A stretch of DNA of 52,316 bases from an uncultured Thiogranum sp. (lineage in GTDB: Bacteria; Pseudomonadota; Gammaproteobacteria; DSM-19610): positions 1 through 52,316 of the forward strand of contig CAJXFW010000002.1 of the NCBI GenBank assembly GCA_913053655.1, in the 5' to 3' direction. Numbering within the stretch: the stretch's first letter is position 1; each line of letters opens with the position of its first letter. The notes beneath the pieces were generated by a model. The model saw only the letters and a list, made by a program, of their open reading frames with translations. It had not been told where the DNA came from and searched no databases. The translations under genes were made by a program, and so were the position numbers. This document shows, in pieces, positions 46,975 to 52,316 of this stretch.

Positions 46975-47517
46975 TCACTCCTTCACGTAGATTCTGCCGA
47001 GCATGGTGCTATGCCCGATACCACAATATTCGTTACACACCACCCCATATGTACCTGCCACATCGGGCGTGATGTTCAACACCATTTCGTAGCCGGGAAT
47101 AACCTCCATGTTGATGTTGACGGGTTGCAGGGAAAAACCGTGCTGCCAGTCCATGGAGGACAGATGCAGGCGATAGGTTTTGTCTTTTTCCAGTTCCAGG
47201 ATGGGCCACCATTGCCACAGTCGCGCCAGCATGTAGACATCGCTGCCGGCCGGCGGGGCGACAACGGGGATCTGCTGATCGGTTTCGGTACGCACGGTGT
47301 ACTTGTCGATCATGGCCTGGACCTTGGGGCCATACTGGGCCGGTGTGGTCTTGTAGGCCTCGTTGGACAGGTTCTGCTTCCCGAAGACATGCCAGTACGG
47401 CATCATAAAAAACAGAATCAGGCACCAGGTGAGAGCGATGGCGATCCAGACGATCTCCTGACGACCAACGGGTTCATTCCACCAGATGCGCTGGGCAGGC
47501 GGTAAATAAGTGGTCAT
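46975..47517 (-). CDS. Heme-copper oxidase subunit II with CuA site (NorS-like)
   Basis: 180 residues. One membrane helix (~22-40) anchors a cupredoxin domain. The CuA ligands are complete: H126 (SMDWQHGF), C161, E163, C165, H169 and M172 in CNEYCGIGHSTM. No fused cytochrome c domain. It takes electrons from a periplasmic cytochrome and passes them to subunit I. The single-helix form and small size match B-type oxidases and NorS-like proteins. Confidence 0.92.
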   Translation of the reverse strand: MTTYLPPAQRIWWNEPVGRQEIVWIAIALTWCLILFFMMPYWHVFGKQNLSNEAYKTTPAQYGPKVQAMIDKYTVRTETDQQIPVVAPPAGSDVYMLARLWQWWPILELEKDKTYRLHLSSMDWQHGFSLQPVNINMEVIPGYEMVLNITPDVAGTYGVVCNEYCGIGHSTMLGRIYVKE

Positions 47518-47544
47518 AGCTGGGTTCTCCTCCCTGGGAGTTAA

Positions 47545-47709
47545 TTATGGGGCAATGGGTACAGTGACGATTTCCATAATCCCCCAGATAATGTAGAAAA
47601 CTGCGGGCATTGCGACGCCGATGAAAAGCAGAAGGAACGGGTTTTCCAGCAGGGACTGCATCGCGGGGATACGTTCTTCGTCGGGGTTATTATCATCTGG
47701 ATCAGCCAT
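47545..47709 (-). CDS. Small single-helix oxidase subunit
   Basis: 54 residues from the ATG at 47709, after AAAGGAG. An acidic N-terminus (ADPDDNNPDEERIP) is followed by one helix (PFLLLFIGVAMPAVFYIIWG). It resembles the tiny IIa/CbaD subunit of B-type oxidases and is the first gene of the cluster, 27 bp before subunit II. Confidence 0.75.
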   Translation of the reverse strand: MADPDDNNPDEERIPAMQSLLENPFLLLFIGVAMPAVFYIIWGIMEIVTVPIAP

Positions 47710-47802
47710 GAATTTCTCCTTTGCGAGGGTCTTTGTTACGGGCAGCCTTATCAAAATGCGACCAGCCTGGCGCAATCATCCAGAATACTTATCGATGCAT
47801 CA

Positions 47803-47816
47803 TTGATGCAGATCAA
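47803..47816. promoter_or_regulatory. FNR/DNR box between the oxidase cluster and hemerythrin 3
   Basis: TTGATGCAGATCAA matches TTGAT-N4-ATCAA exactly. It is ~100 bp from each divergent start (47709 minus, 47912 plus), so it may serve both. Confidence 0.85.
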
Positions 47817-47911
47817 ATGGTCCAAGCTTTTTCATATTAAAATTTATCGCCCCGGCGTTTAGCATGCGCAGGCGGTCAGTCTTTTAACGTAGCCGGAAAG
47901 GAATACCCTTA

Positions 47912-48355
47912 GTGAAAATCAGTGAATTTTTCAGTGCACAGCATCGGGCCTGCGACACGGCGTTTGAGAAAATGGAAGAGGCTATCAGTGGTGATGACTG
48001 GCCACTGGCCGAATCCTTATTCGACGAACTGAGCCAGGATACTCAGCAACACTTCTCGAACGAGGAACAGGGGTTGTTCCCTTTATTCGAGGAAAAGACC
48101 GGTATGCAGGCTGGACCCACGCAAGTGATGAGGGGTGAACACGTCGAACTCAGGGAACTACTGCAACGCATAGGCGATGCCGTACGGGGTAAGGATCAGG
48201 ATGAGGCGCTGGGGACGGCGGAAACCTTTTTTCTTTTCCTGCAACAGCACAACGTCAAGGAGGAGCAGGTGCTGTACCCGATGGCGGATCAGGCGCTGCA
48301 AGGGTCGTTGCAGGAGTTGTCCGACAAAGTGCCGGGCTTTGAAGCTTCGGAATAG
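47912..48355 (+). CDS. Hemerythrin HHE-domain protein 3
   Basis: 147 residues with a GTG start after AAAGGA. HHE pattern: FFSAQHRACDTAF, TQQHFSNEEQGLFPLFEE, MRGEHVELRELL and LQQHNVKEEQVLYPMAD. Likely iron-based NO or O2 binding. It is divergent from the candidate NO reductase and shares its FNR box. Its stop is directly followed by a norD fragment in the same frame. Confidence 0.92.
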   Translation: MKISEFFSAQHRACDTAFEKMEEAISGDDWPLAESLFDELSQDTQQHFSNEEQGLFPLFEEKTGMQAGPTQVMRGEHVELRELLQRIGDAVRGKDQDEALGTAETFFLFLQQHNVKEEQVLYPMADQALQGSLQELSDKVPGFEASE

Positions 48356-48424
48356 TCGCTGATGTTGATTCTGACCGATGGCAAACCCGCCGACATCGAT
48401 TGCAAAGATCCTAAGCTGTACATA
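48356..48424 (+). pseudogene. norD-type VWA-domain fragment
   Basis: Directly after the hemerythrin stop, in the same frame, 23 codons read LMLILTDGKPADIDCKDPK and then YI. LTDGKPxDID is the hallmark of the VWA domain of NorD (and of the related CbbO). Upstream and downstream parts of the gene are missing: the left break is at the hemerythrin stop and the right break is within a few bases of the end of the TPR-ATPase gene. It cannot encode a working protein. Confidence 0.65.
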
Positions 48425-48427
48425 TCA

Positions 48428-50917
48428 TCAGTCGCCAACAGCTTCGCGACCCACAGTTTCACTTCGAATTTTATTCATCTCTTTTCTTACATCTATCGCT
48501 ACTTCGAGAACCTCGGCAGGCGCACGCACTTTCTCACCCATCTCTTGGCGCAGCGCAACGATCAACGGTCGCTGCATATCAGCTTTGCCAGTATCGGATT
48601 CCAGGATTTCCACTAAGCGACCGGCACTAAGACCTGCTCCATACAAGTGCAAGGTAACATTGTAAAAATCCCACAATAAATCAGCATTGATACTTGGTAG
48701 CCGGCGATACCAATCTACATATAGATCTGTAACATCAGCGTGATTACCCATAAGGCCACTACTCAATGCCACCGACTTTGCTACTTGTATTTGCAACTCA
48801 ATAGAACTCTCGCTGGCATAACGCCTAACAATCTCTGCGTAACTTTCGAGCGCCTCATCCGCACGTTCCAACCTGCCTAGCACTATACCACGATTGAACA
48901 GTGCTTTGGCGATGTGTTCTTTAAGAGCTGGCTCTTCGATTTTACCAAAACGTTCAATCACCTCAGTATAACTTTCGATTGCTTCGTCTGCTCGATCTAG
49001 CAGATCTAACACGAAACCATGATTGAACAGCGCACTAGCGACGGTTTCTTTAAGAGCTGGCTCTTCGGCTTTACCAAAACGCTCAACCACCTCAGTATAA
49101 CTTTCGAGCTCCTCATCCGAACGTTCCAACCTGCCTAGTGCCGCACCACGATTGAACAGCGCACTGGCGACCAGTTCTTTAAAGGCTGGCTCTTTTGCTT
49201 TACCAAAATACTCAACCACCTTAGTATAACTTTCGAGTGCCTCATTTACTCGCTCCAGCTGATCTAGCACTACACCACGATTGAACAGTGCCTTGGCGAC
49301 GTGTTCTTTAAGAACTGGCTCTTTGGCTTTACCAAAACGCTCAACCACCTCAGTATAACTTTCGAGTTCCTCATCCGCACGTTCCAACCTGCCCAGCACT
49401 ACACCACGATTGAACAGCGCACTGGCGATATGCTCTTTAATGGCTAACTTTTCGGCTTCGCCAGAGCGTGCGATGACTTCTTCGTAATATACAAGCGACA
49501 AAGTGAAGTCCAACTGGTCATAAGCTTTATTCGCCAAAAACATCCTATGCTGCAGCCAATTTCCAGTATCAGCGTCCTCTCCCAACAAATCCTGGCAATC
49601 TTCAAAGGACATGTGCACCATCAGGCGCTCGCACGCTGTATCGTCCGAACGTATGGCCAACTGCATGCCCCGCTTGAGCGCTGGAGCCTCGCGAGATTCT
49701 TCTAGCATAGTCGTTGCAATAGACTGGAATTCGGAATCTGTATAAAAGACAGCCATAAACATCACCAGTCCTTGTACTACTGCTGCCTCATTACGTTCAC
49801 GTCTCAGCTTGTAATAGATGCTGTGAAGACGCTCGGTCGCACAGTAGTATTTTCTTTTTCCTTCCGGTTTTACGCTAACCGCTCCTCGACTAACAAGGCG
49901 GCGAAGTAGAGAGGAAGTCGGTCGTATATCCATACGTGCTCGTTGTGCCACCTCTCTTGCGGTAACTGCCTGCCACAGATCAAGAACTGCGGTATACACG
50001 CGTCGTTCCTTTGGAGGTAAGGCTTCCAGGTGACCACGAAAGTATTCGGTATGATCATCAATCAAGCTGACTAACTCTTCCATTAGTTGTCGCATGGAAT
50101 GGTGGCGAGAGAAACTTGCGACAAAAATCAGTAAACGTGGACTGCCGCCAGTAAGAATTTCCAGGGGTTTTATTTCCTTTGTCGCAATAGATCGGCCGGT
50201 CGCGATCTGCCATAGTTGTTGGCACTCTTTTGTATCCAGCGGGGGTAATGCAATTTCTCGAAACAGCTCAAAAAAAGCCTGATCTACCTCCAATAAACCT
50301 TCGAAACGGCTGGTAGCACTAGCTACCAGCATGATGCGTGGCTCGGTCTGCAGGACCTTTCGCAATTTCCAGCCGAAGTTCTTGTCGGCATCGCTTGTCA
50401 GGTCTTGCAAATTTTCAATCATCAGCACCAACTGCCGGTTCAGCGAATCGGCTACCTCCAGCACGGCAGCACGGGCACGTTGCTCGAGCTGTGTGTCATC
50501 CAAAATTGATGCCAAATCAGCATGTGTGTTTCGTAGTGCTTCAGCTCTGCCCGGATCGGTATCACTTAGCGTATTTGCCAGATGCAGCAGACACTCCAAC
50601 CAGAAATCGGCAATCCCTAGCACTTCCATGCTTTCTTCCGCGAAGCGAACTGGCAACAGCCAGTCAGACAGCTTGGACTCCCGTCGCAGCTCTGCGGCTA
50701 CTCTGGCCAATAACATGGTTTTACCTCGCCCTCTGGGCGCCACTACTAAAAGATGCTGGTTAGATTCTGAACTTAGATTTTCTTTAAGAATCTCTATAAC
50801 AGTTTCGAACTGATGACGGCGAACCACAAACTGGCGAACGATTTCCTCATCGCTCTGCATAGCGCCGGGATTGAATTTACGCAAAGTAGCAGCGCGGGTT
50901 ATCGAAGCGTTCATCAT
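48428..50917 (-). CDS. P-loop ATPase with C-terminal TPR-like repeats
   Basis: 829 residues. An AAA-type ATPase at the N-terminus has Walker A VVAPRGRGKTMLL (~58-70) and a Walker B-like LVLMIENLQDL (~165), then a winged-helix-like region (~320-370). The C-terminal part contains five 43-residue helical repeats with consensus KALFNRGVVLxxLERxDE and ESYTEVVERFGKAxEPA. The architecture recalls STAND-type regulators, with repeats sensing a ligand. It starts 1 bp after the upstream ATPase gene, so the two form a unit. Its base composition is more AT-rich than that of the denitrification genes. Confidence 0.85.
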   Translation of the reverse strand: MMNASITRAATLRKFNPGAMQSDEEIVRQFVVRRHQFETVIEILKENLSSESNQHLLVVAPRGRGKTMLLARVAAELRRESKLSDWLLPVRFAEESMEVLGIADFWLECLLHLANTLSDTDPGRAEALRNTHADLASILDDTQLEQRARAAVLEVADSLNRQLVLMIENLQDLTSDADKNFGWKLRKVLQTEPRIMLVASATSRFEGLLEVDQAFFELFREIALPPLDTKECQQLWQIATGRSIATKEIKPLEILTGGSPRLLIFVASFSRHHSMRQLMEELVSLIDDHTEYFRGHLEALPPKERRVYTAVLDLWQAVTAREVAQRARMDIRPTSSLLRRLVSRGAVSVKPEGKRKYYCATERLHSIYYKLRRERNEAAVVQGLVMFMAVFYTDSEFQSIATTMLEESREAPALKRGMQLAIRSDDTACERLMVHMSFEDCQDLLGEDADTGNWLQHRMFLANKAYDQLDFTLSLVYYEEVIARSGEAEKLAIKEHIASALFNRGVVLGRLERADEELESYTEVVERFGKAKEPVLKEHVAKALFNRGVVLDQLERVNEALESYTKVVEYFGKAKEPAFKELVASALFNRGAALGRLERSDEELESYTEVVERFGKAEEPALKETVASALFNHGFVLDLLDRADEAIESYTEVIERFGKIEEPALKEHIAKALFNRGIVLGRLERADEALESYAEIVRRYASESSIELQIQVAKSVALSSGLMGNHADVTDLYVDWYRRLPSINADLLWDFYNVTLHLYGAGLSAGRLVEILESDTGKADMQRPLIVALRQEMGEKVRAPAEVLEVAIDVRKEMNKIRSETVGREAVGD
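48801..49445 (-). repeat. Five tandem 129-bp units encoding 43-residue repeats
   Basis: The coding strand repeats a 129-bp unit five times with high identity (for example the plus-strand string CCTCAGTATAACTTTCGA recurs). Each unit encodes two helices. The period of 43 is longer than the 34 of classical TPRs. High DNA identity suggests recent unit duplication or gene conversion. Confidence 0.85.
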
Positions 50918-50918
50918 T

Positions 50919-52169
50919 TTACTTCTTCGCTAATTCCGCTTTGTTTAAACGATCACATAGTGGTTGATAGTGCCCACGATATCGGGCGCACCACCAATCT
51001 TTTAAAAGACGAGACTCAAATCGATATTGATCTTCCTCCTGGCATAAGTACCCATCATGCTGCAAGACATCAAGCACTTCAGTAATACGCTCTTGTACAT
51101 CTTCAATTAACGGGTTATATAACCGTACCAGACAGGCGCTTGCCTGTTCATCGAAATAGTTTTGTACTGCCGCCTCTGTAAGAATTTCCATCGCTACTTC
51201 GTGGGAGTTTTCATCCAAGCCCTCACGGAGTCGTTTTTCGTAATGTGCAAGATCGTTCTGCCCCGAGGGTCCGAGCATCCCGTTGTTATAAAGCCGTTCT
51301 ACATCTGCAAGGGATATCTGACCATGTTCATGCATGACGGCATCCTCGCGTAGGCGAGTGAAAAATGACTGGACATGGTGGGGGATGCCAATACCCAGCA
51401 ACTCGTAGACTTCTTTGGGCACTCCAGACTCGAGCTTTATACCGTAGTTATTCGCCAAAGTATGAAAGCACTGTATGCTCGTTTCTTCATCCCATGGCCC
51501 AACTCGAAACGGCGGCTCAAGGTGGTTTATTCTGTCGGAAAGACCAAGACGCCGTACCAGAGGTTCCAGGCCAATACTACCGGACACCAGAATGACCAGA
51601 CGACCATCTGAATGTGTTTGTAACTGACGACGAAACCAACCAAGAAAATGTTCTACCTTAGCCTTGCCTTCTTCGTGCTTGAGTAAGCAAGTGAGGAATA
51701 TCGGCAATTCATCAATCACGAGCAGAACACGTTGTTTATGATTAGCACAACTGGCGAAAAGTTCGTCACCCCGGCTTTTCCACGAACCGGCATTCAGCCC
51801 AGCCCGGATCTTGAGTTTAAAATCGTAGGCGCTGAGCTCCTCGATACTTTCGGTAAAACAGTTTCGCATCTTCTCAGCAAATCGGTTCAGCAGTCCTCGC
51901 ACGGGATGTCCGGCCTCTACAATTTCAGCAATCAGATCTTCCGGGGTTTCTGCATCTTCCACGTCTGCAAAGAGAAAGGCCCAGCCGTCTTCTTCCAGAC
52001 GCCGCCCCAATTCGCGAGCGATGCTGGTCTTGCCCATGCGCCGCTGACCTGTAAGCAACACATGGTTACCGTCTTTTACCCGCGACCTGAGCAGGTCCAG
52101 TTCATGCCGTCTGTTGAAGAAGTCGCTTCCAACTACCCATCGCCCAGTGGCCGATTTCATCTTTGTCAT
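50919..52169 (-). CDS. AAA ATPase of the archaeal-ATPase (ATPase_2) type
   Basis: 416 residues. It opens with FFNRRHELDLLRSRV, then Walker A LLTGQRRMGKTSIAREL (~38-54) and a Walker B-like VLLVIDELPIFL (~155). A sensor/arginine region and a C-terminal winged-helix-like tail (YLCQEEDQYRFESRLLKDWW) follow, typical of the family. Function in bacteria is mostly unknown. It is the promoter-proximal gene of the two-ATPase unit, under the double-operator promoter at 52187-52243. Confidence 0.85.
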   Translation of the reverse strand: MTKMKSATGRWVVGSDFFNRRHELDLLRSRVKDGNHVLLTGQRRMGKTSIARELGRRLEEDGWAFLFADVEDAETPEDLIAEIVEAGHPVRGLLNRFAEKMRNCFTESIEELSAYDFKLKIRAGLNAGSWKSRGDELFASCANHKQRVLLVIDELPIFLTCLLKHEEGKAKVEHFLGWFRRQLQTHSDGRLVILVSGSIGLEPLVRRLGLSDRINHLEPPFRVGPWDEETSIQCFHTLANNYGIKLESGVPKEVYELLGIGIPHHVQSFFTRLREDAVMHEHGQISLADVERLYNNGMLGPSGQNDLAHYEKRLREGLDENSHEVAMEILTEAAVQNYFDEQASACLVRLYNPLIEDVQERITEVLDVLQHDGYLCQEEDQYRFESRLLKDWWCARYRGHYQPLCDRLNKAELAKK

Positions 52170-52186
52170 GGCAACACCCCATTATA

Positions 52187-52243
52187 TTCAACAGATTTGT
52201 TGAATCGTATCTTAAACAAAACTGTTGTCAACAAATTTGTTGA
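52187..52243 (-). promoter_or_regulatory. Promoter flanked by two palindromic operators
   Basis: On the minus strand a -35 TTGACA (52226-52231) and a -10 TACGAT (52204-52209) are spaced by 16 bp. One operator, TTCAACAGATTTGTTGAA (52187-52204), covers the start region. The other, TCAACAAATTTGTTGA (52228-52243), is a perfect palindrome over the -35. Their centres are 40 bp apart. This looks like a tightly repressed promoter; the repressor gene is not in the window. Confidence 0.75.
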
Positions 52244-52316
52244 AATTACGATGATGGGGTTTTATTAACATTACTGGGTAAAATTATTCGATGAGATGTA
52301 ATATGCACGCAACTCC

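Noticed and set aside
45244-47517. Ordinary aa3 or ba3 cytochrome oxidase
   Set aside because: CuA and all His ligands are present, but Gln replaces the Tyr at H+4 and the setting is FNR-controlled beside nirS. Kept open, but not the preferred call.
48801-49445. CRISPR-like direct repeats
   Set aside because: The 129-bp repeats stay in frame within a coding sequence and encode helical protein repeats; there are no spacers.

Overview
The window looks like a chromosomal segment of a denitrifying gammaproteobacterium. The evidence is the conserved run glyA-nrdR-ribD-ribE-ribBA-ribH-nusB-thiL, an ettA gene, an OxyR with cysteines at 199 and 208, and a full cytochrome cd1 / heme d1 gene set. I cannot name the genus. 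No rRNA, tRNA or CRISPR array was seen.

Layout. Positions 1-4202 hold a minus-strand signalling run: a periplasmic binding protein, a hybrid histidine kinase and a PAS sensor kinase cut by the window edge. Positions 4361-9925 hold a DUF2235 hydrolase, a GT-C-like membrane protein, ettA and a histone-deacetylase-family amidohydrolase. Positions 9970-17033 are the housekeeping riboflavin/thiamine block, with the scar of a deleted sensor kinase between nusB and thiL. The usual next gene, pgpA, is missing. A small retropepsin-like gene stands there instead, followed by the heme d1 genes nirN, nirE, nirC, nirF, nirDL (fused), nirG, nirH and nirJ (17714-24921). Positions 25145-29869 hold a RhuM-Fic protein and an OxyR-linked peroxidase / metallophosphoesterase / cytochrome c module. 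Positions 29901-36843 hold a TusA-like protein, heme A synthase, an odd heme-copper-oxidase-like protein without the CuB histidine pair, a NirI/NosR-like flavin/iron-sulfur membrane protein and nirS. Positions 36907-41629 hold two hemerythrins and several unknown exported or membrane proteins. Positions 41126-47709 are a minus-strand cluster: a CuA-bearing heme-copper oxidase (three subunits), heme O synthase, a SCO protein and a cytochrome b / ferredoxin / MvhD fusion. A third hemerythrin and a small norD scar follow. The right end (48428-52316) is an AT-richer two-gene ATPase module with a double-operator promoter.

How it works together. Five FNR/DNR-type boxes (TTGAY-N4-RTCAA or one mismatch) stand before nirE, nirI, nirS, the cytochrome b fusion and the CuA oxidase/hemerythrin pair. 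They tie the scattered units into one anaerobic or NO-responsive regulon. Nitrite is reduced to NO by NirS, whose heme d1 is made by the nir biosynthesis run. No norCB is present. The CuA heme-copper enzyme, which carries Gln where oxygen reductases of this type have the cross-linked Tyr, is the best candidate for NO removal in this window (sNOR/eNOR-like; inference). A norD fragment next to the hemerythrin suggests that an ordinary nor cluster was lost or broken here.
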